Part shown: one piece after another, positions 16,269 to 26,200 of the stretch
Numbering within the stretch: the first letter of the stretch is position 1
Layout of the letters: each line of letters opens with the position of its first letter
Origin: Paenibacillaceae bacterium
Lineage (GTDB): Bacteria; Bacillota; Bacilli; Paenibacillales; NBRC-103111
NCBI GenBank assembly: GCA_029256185.1
Contig: JAQSYI010000034.1
Coordinates: 186,001-250,000 of the forward strand
Length of the DNA: 64,000 nt
Direction: 5' to 3'
The notes under the pieces: generated by a model
The model's database searches: none
Told to the model about the DNA's origin: nothing
What the model saw: the letters and a program-made list of their open reading frames with translations, nothing else
Program-made: the position numbers and the translations under genes

Positions 16269-17351
16269 GAGATGATCGCACAGTTTATTGCGGCCGGTGC
16301 GCTTGGCTTTGTACAAGCATGCATCGGCTTGTTCTATCAGACGCTCGCGCGCCATCCCTTTCCCGTAAGGGCATAAGCCGATGCTGATGGTAATGCGACG
16401 TTCGCCCAGCTCCGGATGAACCATCCACTCCATCTTGCGGCGGATGCCCTCCAGCAGCCTCTTCACTTCCTCCACCGTCCGGTCCGTGAATACGATAGTG
16501 AACTCCTCCCCCCCGTACCGCGCCGCAAAATCGCTGCTGCCGATTCCTTCCTTGACCGCCGTCGCCATTCGCCGGAGCACCTTGTCTCCTGTCTGATGAC
16601 CATACGTATCATTGACAGACTTGAAGTGGTCCACATCCAGCATAGCTACATGCAGGGAGAAACCCTCGGATTCGGCATAACGCAGCAGCATATCCAGATG
16701 CTCATTGAGCGCGGCTCTGTTGTACAGTCCGGTAAGGGAATCCAGCCGCACCATCTGGTCTTTGATTACATTCTGGATCATCAGCTCTTGCTTGTCCTCG
16801 GATTCCATGCGCAGCTCCTTCAGAAGCTGGATGCCCCGCTCCATAGCATTAAGCGCAATAAGGGCCGCTACAAGCAGAATGACCGGCATCGTAAGCCATT
16901 CATCGGCGCGGGTGCGCTCCCTCAGACCGGGATGCAGAAACGTCAGAATCCAAAAAGCGGAGATATTCAGAGCCGTAGCGATGAACACCAGCTTCCTCCG
17001 GAAATAATACACCGACATCATAACAGGAAGAATCCATAGAGCCTGGATATAATCAAGCGTGTAGTGGGCAGAAATCAGAACGGCGCTCACCAAAGTGGAG
17101 GCGGCAAGAATAACGAAATGAAACCACCCGTTCCTCCTGCGGAATAACCACTCCGCTATTCCCAGAACCGAAAAATTAATCGCTGCGGGAATGATTACAT
17201 ACCGGAGTTGACCCAACACATCCGCCTCACCGCGCACAATTGCATTCAATTCCCCTGTGAGGACGGCGATAAACAGAATATACCAGAAGCAGTTTAAGTA
17301 CCTGCGATTCCATTGCCCTGCATGAACGCTATTCCATTCTCCAGTAGTCAT
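16266..17351 (-). CDS. Membrane diguanylate cyclase (GGDEF)
   Basis: A 361-residue protein with about six transmembrane helices in residues 20-170, a short linker helix and a GGDEF domain (about 200-361) that makes cyclic di-GMP from two GTP. The active-site loop is GGEEF at 280-284, with LTGLYNR and DVDHFKSVNDTYGH as expected. The inhibitory I-site (RxxD five residues before GGEEF) is not kept: the position reads GSSD, so product feedback is probably absent. No EAL domain. Monocistronic. Confidence 0.9.
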   Translation of the reverse strand: MTTGEWNSVHAGQWNRRYLNCFWYILFIAVLTGELNAIVRGEADVLGQLRYVIIPAAINFSVLGIAEWLFRRRNGWFHFVILAASTLVSAVLISAHYTLDYIQALWILPVMMSVYYFRRKLVFIATALNISAFWILTFLHPGLRERTRADEWLTMPVILLVAALIALNAMERGIQLLKELRMESEDKQELMIQNVIKDQMVRLDSLTGLYNRAALNEHLDMLLRYAESEGFSLHVAMLDVDHFKSVNDTYGHQTGDKVLRRMATAVKEGIGSSDFAARYGGEEFTIVFTDRTVEEVKRLLEGIRRKMEWMVHPELGERRITISIGLCPYGKGMARERLIEQADACLYKAKRTGRNKLCDHL

Positions 17352-17718
17352 ACCATCGTCTCCTATATATGCCCTTTCGAACTAGGACTTTAAACCTACG
17401 ACTATAGACTATATATTCGACATTCCTCCCTTAATTCCTTTCTTATTCCAAAAACATGTATTATGCACAAAGAACCCCACAACGAAGAGCAGGGGAATAT
17501 CCAAGGTGACAAGGAGCCGGCTCAGCCCGATGGACAGCCTCACGCGAACCAAACCGCGCGCTTAAGAGACCGCACCGCTGCTATTCCGAGTAGAGAGGGC
17601 GGAACAGACACATAATTTTCAGAAACCTTTGTCGATTCTTCCCCCATGACTCTTTTCCTACTTCTATAATGAATTAATGGCGTAAACGAGCTACATAGGA
17701 GAATGGAGTGAGGGCACC
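17352..17718. other. Spacer between divergent cyclase and chemoreceptor genes
   Basis: This 367-base spacer holds TATAAT at 17665-17670, a possible -10 for the chemoreceptor gene without a clear -35. It also has a 50-codon open frame (17463-17615) coding a very hydrophilic peptide with no RBS, which I do not believe. No cyclic di-GMP riboswitch pattern was recognised. Confidence 0.35.
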
Positions 17719-19503
17719 ATGAGAAGAATCAGATTCAAGATCCTGCTTTCCTTCCTTATCAGCAGCCTGGCGCTGACAGGACTGTTCGGGATGTATAACA
17801 TCTCCATGCTGGAAAAAAGCAAAGACCGGGAATTGGAACGGTATGAGGCTGATCTGTTCACGCAATATGACCAAATGATCAAGAACGAAATTGATACGGC
17901 GTATTATCTGCTGGAATTTTATTACACGCAGGCCAAGTATAATCAGATAACCGTGGCTGAAGCCCAGGCGACCGCCCGCAAGGCTGCCAAAAATTTGCGT
18001 TACGGGGAAAGCGGCTATTTCTGGATTGACCAGACGGACGGGATGCTGGTAGCCCATCCCATTCTGCCGGATCAGGAAGGGACCAGCCGGATCGATATGA
18101 AGGACCCTGACGGCACGGAGCTGATTAAAGGGTTGATCGAAGCGGCTACAACCGGCAAGGACGACGGCTATTCCAACTATATGTGGGAAAAACCGGAGGA
18201 TGCGGGTACGGGCAAGCTGACGCTGAAGCGGGTGTATTCCCGTTATTTTGAGCCTTACCAATGGGTCATCAGCACAGGCAATTATGTGGATGAAATTCAG
18301 GCTATGGTCAGCACCAAAGAGACGCAATTGGAAAAGGATCTGCGCAACAGCATTGTGGCTACTCTAATTTTTATTGCGGGGATCTGCGCCGTGCTGACAG
18401 CAGTCGGGTTATGGCTCAGCTCCAGAATCTCCCGGCCCCTTCTGGAAATCGTCCGCGCCTTCCAGAAGGATGAGCACAACCGTTACTCCGTCCAGACCAT
18501 CCAGGTGCATTCCCGGGATGAGATCGGCCAGGTAGCCGGTGCATTAAACGATATGACCGGCCAGGTCCGCAGCTTCGTCCAGGAGGCGCAGTCCAGTACC
18601 GACAGGTTGGCCAATCATGTACAGGAGCTTAACGTCATTGCCGATGAAGTGAAGAACAGCACCCGGGACACCAACGACAAGACGCTGCAAATGACAGGCA
18701 TGATGGAGTTTGTTGCCCAATCCACCGAGCAGATAGCCGCTACGATGGAGCAGGTTGAGCAGGCGGTCAGCTCCATCGCCCTGCGTACGGAGGAGGGGGC
18801 TGTCCTCTCCAATGACGTGAGCGAGCGGGCCCGGGTGCTTCAGGAGAATTCGGCAGCCTCCATCACACGCACAAGAAAGCTGTATCAGGGTACGAAGGAC
18901 AGCATGGAGGTCTCCATTGCTGAAGTGGGTAAGGTGCGGGAAATCGGCAAGCTGTCCCAGGAAATCTCGGACATCTCCAGTCAGATCAATCTGCTGGCCT
19001 TGAATGCGGCCATTGAAAGCGCAAGAGCGGGGGAAGCGGGAAGAGGGTTCGCCGTAGTGGCCTCCGAGGTCCGCAAGCTGTCCGAGCATACGGCCGATAC
19101 CGTCCACCGTATTCAGGCGCTGGCTGAATCGGTGATGTCGTCTGTAGAGCAACTGGTCGGCTCCTCCCAGGATGCGATCCGTTTTATCGAACAAGAAGTG
19201 TTGACCGACTACGAGACACTGGTTGCCAACTTTGAGCTGTACGGGCGCGACGCCCAGCATATCAGCGATGTGATCACCGAACTGTCGGCTACCTCCGAGG
19301 AGATCAGCGCCTCCACCAATGAGGTGACTTTGCGCACCACCGACGTGGCGCAACAGATCATCGGCGGGGCCAGAACCATTGAGGAGATCAGCGCGCAGAC
19401 TGGTGCCATCTTAAGCCACGTGGACCGTATGCAGGCCAACTCCGAAGCCAATCTGGAGAATACCCAGCGGCTCAAGTCCTTCGTGGATACGTTTAAGGTG
19501 TGA
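17719..19503 (+). CDS. Methyl-accepting chemotaxis protein
   Basis: A 594-residue chemoreceptor: N-terminal helix (residues 10-28), extracellular sCache_2-type sensor (YFWIDQTDGMLVAHPILP, then YSRYFEPYQWVISTGNYVD), second transmembrane helix (about 208-230), HAMP and a long coiled-coil signalling domain. The hairpin tip that binds CheA/CheW is canonical: INLLALNAAIESARAGEAGRG. The sCache_2 sensor often binds small organic acids in known cases; the ligand here is unknown. GGAGTGAGGG precedes the ATG. Followed by a terminator. Confidence 0.9.
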   Translation: MRRIRFKILLSFLISSLALTGLFGMYNISMLEKSKDRELERYEADLFTQYDQMIKNEIDTAYYLLEFYYTQAKYNQITVAEAQATARKAAKNLRYGESGYFWIDQTDGMLVAHPILPDQEGTSRIDMKDPDGTELIKGLIEAATTGKDDGYSNYMWEKPEDAGTGKLTLKRVYSRYFEPYQWVISTGNYVDEIQAMVSTKETQLEKDLRNSIVATLIFIAGICAVLTAVGLWLSSRISRPLLEIVRAFQKDEHNRYSVQTIQVHSRDEIGQVAGALNDMTGQVRSFVQEAQSSTDRLANHVQELNVIADEVKNSTRDTNDKTLQMTGMMEFVAQSTEQIAATMEQVEQAVSSIALRTEEGAVLSNDVSERARVLQENSAASITRTRKLYQGTKDSMEVSIAEVGKVREIGKLSQEISDISSQINLLALNAAIESARAGEAGRGFAVVASEVRKLSEHTADTVHRIQALAESVMSSVEQLVGSSQDAIRFIEQEVLTDYETLVANFELYGRDAQHISDVITELSATSEEISASTNEVTLRTTDVAQQIIGGARTIEEISAQTGAILSHVDRMQANSEANLENTQRLKSFVDTFKV

Positions 19504-19627
19504 CCGGGCAAGCAGGCAGGTTCGGGTAACCAGACAGATCCAGAAGACCTGGCAGGTTCGGCAGATCGCATAGCCTCCGCAGATTGGGTCAAACCGCCCC
19601 GCCGCGACCATTATTATCTGTTATCGC

Positions 19628-19671
19628 AAATCCGCTTAACGGCTCCGCGCCGGAATAGGCGGATTTTTTTT
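19628..19671 (+). terminator. Rho-independent terminator
   Basis: AAATCCGC / GCGGATTT with a following T-run, between the chemoreceptor and the DAC-domain gene. It shows that they are separate transcripts. Confidence 0.75.
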
Positions 19672-19721
19672 ACCTGTAGCACGGCAGAAGGCCATAGGAG
19701 CAACCAACAAAATATGGTAAT

Positions 19722-22469
19722 ATGGACAAGTACATCATAGCGGAATATTTCATACAGATTATTCTTTTTTGCGGCCCAGATCAACATCTGTACGATTTTT
19801 CGGGCAGAATGCTCCATCCTCCCAGAGCGGGGACATGGAGCGGTTTTTACATACTCATCCGAGGCAATCCATCTGAGGGAAGGTTGATCCAATTGAAGCT
19901 GGCCGAATCGATAAACAAGCTGGTATACGGCAATCTGGAGGAGATTATCCAGAAGCTGGACACCCGTTGGGACTTGAAGCTGTATGCCGTTATCACTTCC
20001 GACAAGGGTAAGAACAAAGCCAGGGCAGTCAGAATAAAGCGCATCCTGACAGACAATCCGAATGATCCGACTGAAATTTATCAAGAATCCTTCGACAATA
20101 CGAGTGAAATGTTCAAGATTCTGGGGCATCCTGGATTGGCCGGGGAGGAGCAGATTGACCAGTTTCTGGACAACCCTCAGGCCTTCCGTTTCCAACTGGA
20201 TAAGGGGCCGGAAGACGAGCTGATTGAGACAACCCTGCATGAGCAGACCGGCAGTGAAGACTCATCCCGCGGCAAAGCTGCCTTCCCTCACAATAACCAG
20301 ACCCGAAGCATCATGTATGCCAGCTGCTTTCATGTTGAGCAGAGCAACAAGCGCACCACCATCAGCTATATTCTCTCCATTGACAATACCGATCCGGAAA
20401 CAGTCGATCTCTTTTACCGCAACCCGTGGATGTCATTTGTGAGGATGGCGCTTGATTATTACTTTATGGATTTCTATGAAAGCAAAGGGGAAAACGTACT
20501 TGTGCCGGATGAGTTGGAGGATATTGGCAAGAAATACAAGGAGGACAGTACCCAGTTCCTGCAGCGGATGACCCGGCTGTTCATGGGGAAGATCCAGGAT
20601 TTTATTGAAGAGGGGCGGGATCTGACAGACTTCGAGGATGACATCAACTATACAATGGAGCCTGTCAATAACCGCTATTATATCAATACCCTGCAAGAGA
20701 AGCTGGAGGGCATCTCCACGAGAACCTATGAAGGCAAGAGCCCCTTCGGCTGTCTGCTGCTCATGAACCGGGGGCTGTTGGAGAGGGACTCCCTTGTTAC
20801 ATACGCCATCAAGTTTGAGGGAGCGGGACACCGCATCAGTCTGGAGGATGACCGAAAAATCCGCAAGCTGCTGGAGATGACCAACAATGAGAAGGACCTG
20901 TATCTGATTGCAGACGAAGCATCCATTTACGGGATCGGACAGCTTAATTGGAACGAGGCCAGGCATTCGCTGATTTACAAGGTCGAATTCAAGGGGCTGT
21001 CCCGGTATGATGTGATGCTTGCCACCACCAAAGAGAGCAAAACAGTGGAAACCCGGCTGGATGTGGACGACGAGAAGAAAGTATTGAAAATAACCACGGG
21101 GTTGGAGCTTCTCTCTCTCAAGCTGATCCATGTTTCCTTCAAACGGCCCAGTGTGAGTGACGGAGGCTTTACCTCCCAAAAATTCAGACAGATTATCAAA
21201 GCCCAATTCGATAAACCGGAATCTCCTGTACCGGAGGAAAATATCGAGAAGCTTCAGCTTGTCGTTCAGAAGGCCAGGGAACAGCAAAAAGGCACGATGG
21301 TGGTTATTACAGACCAACTAACCGCTGAAAAAGAATTGGATAAGTTACGCAAACAATCCACCCCTATCACACCAACGGAAATCCGCCCGGCGTTCATCAA
21401 GCACCTGACCGCGATTGACGGCGCAATCTACTATGACATCACCGGTACCTGCCACGCGATCGGCGTCATATTGGACGGGCTTGCCGAGCCAGGCCAGGGA
21501 GATTCCAGCCGTGGCGCGCGCTATCATTCGGCGTACCGCTACATGGAGAAGCTGCGGGGCAGTAAACCGGCCAGAAGCTGCGTAATCGTCATCATATCGG
21601 AGGACGGCATGATCAACCTCATACCGGAGCAGCCCAGCGAGGCCTACATCCGCCAATTGTTCCTGGATTATATGGGGTATATCAATGAAACGAATCCCCT
21701 TGCTGCAGACAAGCTGCAGGAGTATGACAAGCGCCTGGAAGAGGTAGCGGAAAAGGCTGCTGTGGATCATCACCATTATTTTGTTCTCGCCGACACCTTC
21801 ATGAAGAAGGTGCATTATGCGCAAGCCCGGATTTATTATGAGAAAGGGCTGACTGTGAGCGGCCAGTTCATTTTGACTTACAAGCGGTCGCTTATGTTGG
21901 CGTGCCTAAATAGAGTATGGAGTGACAACCTGCTCAAACAAGAGAAGATCTCTTTGTTGCGGCAAACAATGGAACTGGCGGAGGAGCTTATTCTAAAAGA
22001 GGAGTCTGTGGTCAGAAACGATTACAACTGCCGGGGGCTCGCTCTGACTAATCTGGCCCGGGTTCAAAATGACGCACATCAGAATTCCTACCGTCTCCGT
22101 GCCCTTGATGATTTTTCCAAGTGCCTACAAATGAGCAGCTCATATGCCAATATGATATACTACAATCGAGCGCTCTTGTATAAAGACATGGACCGACTCA
22201 ATGAGGCGTTGGACGATTTTATAAGCGCAGAACTCATATCGCCTTCTGATAAATATCTCAAAGAAATCATCCAGCTTGCCCAGAAGGATGCTTCCCTCTT
22301 CTTGTACGCGGTCGCAAGCTATGCCCAGAAGAAAACCGGTGAGCGTGACAGCGAGAAGCTGCGGGAATGGCTAACCGAATATGGGGAGACGCTGGCCCAG
22401 GATAACGAGGAAGCAGCCGCGGCCCTGTCCCAATGGGGGTTATTGGGCGGGCAGCCCGAGAACGGCTAA
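19722..22469 (+). CDS. Large protein with diadenylate cyclase (DAC) domain and TPR-like tail
   Basis: A 915-residue cytosolic protein. Residues 1-500 are an unrecognised N-terminal part, perhaps a sensor. Residues 520-640 read as a DAC (DisA_N) domain: GTMVVIT (524-530), the DGA motif at 566-568 in AIDGAIYYD, RGARYHSA at 597-604 in the place of the canonical GTRHRAA, and VIIISEDGMI-like VIVIISEDGMI before the last strand. Known DAC domains condense two ATP to cyclic di-AMP. Here the RHR motif is RYH, so product and activity are uncertain. Residues 680-860 look like TPR helices (YNRALLYKDMDRLNEALDDF). It is neither DisA (no HhH domain) nor CdaA (no membrane helices). The start is tentative: AGGAG lies 22 bases upstream. 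Confidence 0.7.
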   Translation: MDKYIIAEYFIQIILFCGPDQHLYDFSGRMLHPPRAGTWSGFYILIRGNPSEGRLIQLKLAESINKLVYGNLEEIIQKLDTRWDLKLYAVITSDKGKNKARAVRIKRILTDNPNDPTEIYQESFDNTSEMFKILGHPGLAGEEQIDQFLDNPQAFRFQLDKGPEDELIETTLHEQTGSEDSSRGKAAFPHNNQTRSIMYASCFHVEQSNKRTTISYILSIDNTDPETVDLFYRNPWMSFVRMALDYYFMDFYESKGENVLVPDELEDIGKKYKEDSTQFLQRMTRLFMGKIQDFIEEGRDLTDFEDDINYTMEPVNNRYYINTLQEKLEGISTRTYEGKSPFGCLLLMNRGLLERDSLVTYAIKFEGAGHRISLEDDRKIRKLLEMTNNEKDLYLIADEASIYGIGQLNWNEARHSLIYKVEFKGLSRYDVMLATTKESKTVETRLDVDDEKKVLKITTGLELLSLKLIHVSFKRPSVSDGGFTSQKFRQIIKAQFDKPESPVPEENIEKLQLVVQKAREQQKGTMVVITDQLTAEKELDKLRKQSTPITPTEIRPAFIKHLTAIDGAIYYDITGTCHAIGVILDGLAEPGQGDSSRGARYHSAYRYMEKLRGSKPARSCVIVIISEDGMINLIPEQPSEAYIRQLFLDYMGYINETNPLAADKLQEYDKRLEEVAEKAAVDHHHYFVLADTFMKKVHYAQARIYYEKGLTVSGQFILTYKRSLMLACLNRVWSDNLLKQEKISLLRQTMELAEELILKEESVVRNDYNCRGLALTNLARVQNDAHQNSYRLRALDDFSKCLQMSSSYANMIYYNRALLYKDMDRLNEALDDFISAELISPSDKYLKEIIQLAQKDASLFLYAVASYAQKKTGERDSEKLREWLTEYGETLAQDNEEAAAALSQWGLLGGQPENG

Positions 22470-22543
22470 GCCGCTGTCATCCCGGACAAGGGGATAAAGG
22501 ACAGCATGCGGCCCGGCACGGCATGGGCATACCGCTTAAGAAG

Positions 22544-22586
22544 GACCTGGCTGAAGGGGGAAGAACCTCCGCCAGGTCTTTTTTTA
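22544..22586 (+). terminator. Rho-independent terminator of the DAC gene
   Basis: GACCTGGC / GCCAGGTC stem with eight T, 75 bases after the stop. Confidence 0.85.
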
Positions 22587-22723
22587 AGCCAGGAAGAATA
22601 AACGGGGAAGTTGCTCGACTTCTTGATAAGCGCGCAGTCAAAAGGACACCGATAGGCGTTTCTCCACGCGTTCCCAAAGGAGTGACACCCTTTTTCCTAT
22701 GGCGTTTGCCCTCCGCTTTACTC

Positions 22724-22919
22724 ATAACGGAAATTTTTTCCGTTATCTCTTCAAATATTCTATTACTCGCTCTTTTAGCGGAAATTTTTTCCGTTATCCC
22801 CTCCAGAACTCCCGACACTACCCTATGGAGATAGTTTTGAAGGAATTAACGGAAATTTTTTCCGTTAATTCTGCGCAATTAAAGAAAAACCCCCTGATAA
22901 CGGAAATTTTTTCCGTTAT
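22724..22919. repeat. Four copies of a GGAAATTTTTTCC palindrome
   Basis: Near-perfect palindromes with core AACGGAAATTTTTTCCGTT at 22724-22746, 22777-22797, 22845-22869 and 22897-22919. Outer bases change in step on both arms (ATAAC/GTTAT, ATTAAC/GTTAAT), keeping the pairing. Spacers between copies are unrelated. The spurious open frames here contain the peptide TEIFSVI from the repeat. Confidence 0.85.
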
Positions 22920-22980
22920 GTCGTCCCATGCGCCTTTATTGCCAACTCCTCCAGTACTCGATTTGCTGAGAAAGGGCTCT

Positions 22981-23056
22981 CTTTCCTCAGGATTCTATAC
23001 TTTCTGGCGTATGTTGAAAAAAGACTCCCTTTCCTCAGGATTTGATACTTTCTGGC
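22981..23056. repeat. Direct repeat pair, 28 bp
   Basis: CTTTCCTCAGGATT followed by ATACTTTCTGGC occurs at 22981-23008 and 23029-23056 with two mismatches, 48 bases apart. No gene is visible between 22587 and 23228. Confidence 0.7.
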
Positions 23057-23061
23057 ATTTC

Positions 23062-23101
23062 AAAAAAAGCCGGATACCAAAACGGTATCGCGGCTTTTTT
23101 C
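23062..23101. terminator. Bidirectional terminator beyond ndvB-like gene
   Basis: AAAAAAGCCGGATACC / GGTATCGCGGCTTTTTT stem with A and T runs at both sides. It is probably the end of the glucan synthase transcript, 128 bases after its stop. Confidence 0.75.
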
Positions 23102-23228
23102 GTGATGATGCAATGCGTCCTGCGGCATGAACCCAATTGGGATTCAATTGCCGGTGGCAGGGTTCATGACCAGGGATCTCGAGGAGTGGTCTTGGGCAGT
23201 GGCCAAGTCACGCTGCCGCGGAAGCCCG

Positions 23229-26200
23229 TTACAACTGAACCGCAATGCGGTGCTCCTTGCCGTCATCCACAAGGGTGATGAAGGTGCCGGGACCTGCCTT
23301 GATCGCCTCCCGGACAGCCACAGCCGTGGCGCTTTCGCCGGAGGAAGCAGCGTGGGGCCGTCCTTTCACCCCGGAAGAAGATTCTGAAGCAGTTGCCCGA
23401 AGAGGCGACTTGTCGGCAGTTCCTTCCATTGCTCTGGGAAGCACCGTGTTAGAAGCTCCTTCAGTTCCGGGAAGCGCCTTGCCGGAAGCTCCTTCAGTTC
23501 GTGGAAGCTCCTTGCCAGCAGTCCCTTCAGTTGCTCCGGGAAGCGCTGTGTCAGCGTCCCCTACACCGGCTCCGTTGCGGCTAAAATCCAGCACATAGGT
23601 CGCGCCCCCATGCCGGTAGCTGACCTTGAATCCGGACCAGTGAGCGGGTACGCAAGGGTTGAGATACAGCTTATCCCCCCGCTTTTGCAGCCCGAGTATC
23701 CACTCGATGCCGCACTGGTACATCCAGCTGGCTGCCCCGGTGTACCAGGTCCAGCCCGCATGGCCCCGGTGGGGCTCCGACGTGTAAACATCGGCGGCCA
23801 TTACATAGGGCTCGCCCACATACTGCCGCACCTCCTGATCGGTGCGCGTATGAGTGATGGGATTGAGCATGTGGAACAGCTCAAAGGCCTTATCCCCCTG
23901 GCCCAGCTTGCTCCAGGCCACCATGCCCCAGATGACGCCGTGGGTGTATTGCGCCCCGTTCTCGCGGATCCCCGGCGGATAGCCCTGAATATAGCCCGGG
24001 CTTGGCTCCGTATGGTCAAACGGCGGCGTCAGCAGCCTCACTACCGACAGCTCCCGGTCCACCAGCTCCCGGTCGAAGGACTGCATGGCCTGTCTGGCCC
24101 GGTCCAGGGGAGCGGCCTCCGAGATAACCGACCAGGATTGGGCGATAGCGTCGATGCGGCATTCCTCATTCTGGATGGAGCCCAGCCAGGTGCCCGCATC
24201 GGTGAACGCCCTGCGGTACCATTGGCCGTCCCAGGCATGGCTGTCCGCTGCCGCCTGCAGCTCCGTGCGGGCCAGTCTGTAGCGCTGCTCACGGTCCGGC
24301 TCTCCCCTGCCCGCGCAGACCGGCGCGAAGCGTTGGAGAACATCGCACAGGAACCAAGCCAGCCAGACGCTTTCGCCGCGGCCCTCATCCCCGACCAGAT
24401 TCATCCCGTCATTCCAATCGCCGACCCCGATCAGGGGCAAGCCGTGTTCGCCGATCCGCTCCAGCGCCTTGTCAATCGCCCGGATGCAATGCTCATAGAC
24501 GGTGCCGCTGCCGCCCGACTGCACCGTGGGCTCGTAACGCTCATGCTCCCCTTGGCGCAGCTGTCCGCTCTCCAGATAAGGAGCCGTCTCGGCAAATAGC
24601 GTTTCGTCTCCCGTATGCTCCACGTAGCGGGAGGCAGTATACGGCAGCCACAGCAGGTCATCGGAGAACAGGGTGCGGATGCCCCGCTCCGTCTCCTCAT
24701 GCCACCAGTGCTGCACGTCTCCCTCCACGTACTGGTGGGAGGCATGCAGGATAATCTGGCGGCGGGCAAGCTCGGGGGCCGTATGCAGCAGAGCGAGAGA
24801 ATCCTGGAGCTGATCCCGGAAGCCGTAGGCGCCACCCGCCTGGTAGAAGGCGCTGCGGGCCCACATGCGGCATGCCAGAGATTGGTACACCAGCCAGCCG
24901 TTCAGCAAAATATTGGTCTCGGGCGACGGGGTGTCCACAACAATCTGATCCAACGTCCTGTCCCAGTATCCGGCCATCTGCTCCCATGCTTCATCACAGC
25001 TTGCAGCCGTGCTGTACTTCAGCGCCAGCTCCGCCGCCTTCGCCGGAGAAGACTCGCAGCCCAGGACGATAATCACCTCCGTCTCCTCACCGGCTTGCAG
25101 CGCAAGCTTGGATTGGATCGCTCCGCAGCCTGCACTGGACCCTTCTGTCCGATTGGAGAGTCCGGTGCGCCCCAGCGCCGCGGGCTGCTGCACGCTGCCG
25201 TTCCTGCCGATGAACTCCAGTTGATCCGCGGTCCAGGACAGATCGCCTGCCGCCGCTTTATTCTGCGGATAGATTCCCAGGAACGCTGAAGCCTCGCGGA
25301 ACGTCTCCTGGTACCGGTTCTGTACGGTCAGAATCGTTGCCGTCTCATCCCATTGGCTCAGAAGATAAGAGGCATTGCCCTGACGCTGTACGCCAAGGAC
25401 CCACTCCGCATAGTAGGTGACGGCAAGCCGCTGCGTCCGGGACGCCGTATTCCGCAGCCGGACCCGGATAATCTTCACGGGGTCCTCCAGCGGAACGAAA
25501 ATCCTCATGGAATGGGCTATGCCTCTGCTCTGGTGCTGGAATTCGCTGAAGCCGCGGCCATGAGTGACCAGATAAGGCGCCGTATGGATGCCGGCCGCAG
25601 GCGTCAAGGTCCACACATCCCCGCTGTCCTCCTCCCGGAGATAACCCATCTCCGAGGGCGGATCAAGCACCGGATCATTGGACCAAGACGTGACCTTGCA
25701 TTCTCTGCTGTTGCGCGCGAAGGTATATCCCGTGCCTAACTCGGAGACAAGAGCGCCAAAGCCGGGATTGGCCAGCACATTGATCCAGGGTGCGGGCAGA
25801 TGCTTGCCGTCCTTCACCATAAGCTTGTATTGCTTGCCGTCGGGCGTGAAGCCCCCCCAGCCGTTATAGAACTGCACCGACTGAGGGTCAAGGGACAGAG
25901 CACCCTGCTCCTGCCCTTCCCGCCGCCGGCCCCCGGCTGCCTCTTCCCCGCCTGCAGCAGGCTGCGCAGCTTGCTGCGGCAACGGCTCCGGCCAGACCGG
26001 AAGCGCAGTACGGGGCAGCCGGAGCTGGGCGGACAGGCTGGCCCCTCCGGCCCGCAGCGTCACCCGGGCGCACGCAGCCAGCAGTGTGCGCTCCTCTGCT
26101 CCCAACTGGCTGTCGGCTATCACATGAATACCGGCCGCGCCTGCCCCGAACCGGTCGATCCCGTGCTCCGCCGCCCGCTGAAGCGACTCCTGGAGATTCT

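Noticed and set aside
17352..17718. Cyclic di-GMP riboswitch before the chemoreceptor gene
   Set aside because: No GEMM-type conserved core or terminator could be found in the spacer.
22724..22919. CRISPR array
   Set aside because: Copies are short palindromes with unequal gaps (about 52, 70, 51 bases between centres) and diverged flanks.
22433..23130. Two overlapping open frames of 133 and 143 codons with repeated EIFSVI peptides
   Set aside because: They are created by the GGAAATTTTTTCC palindromes, have no RBS or folded-domain character, and run across a terminator.
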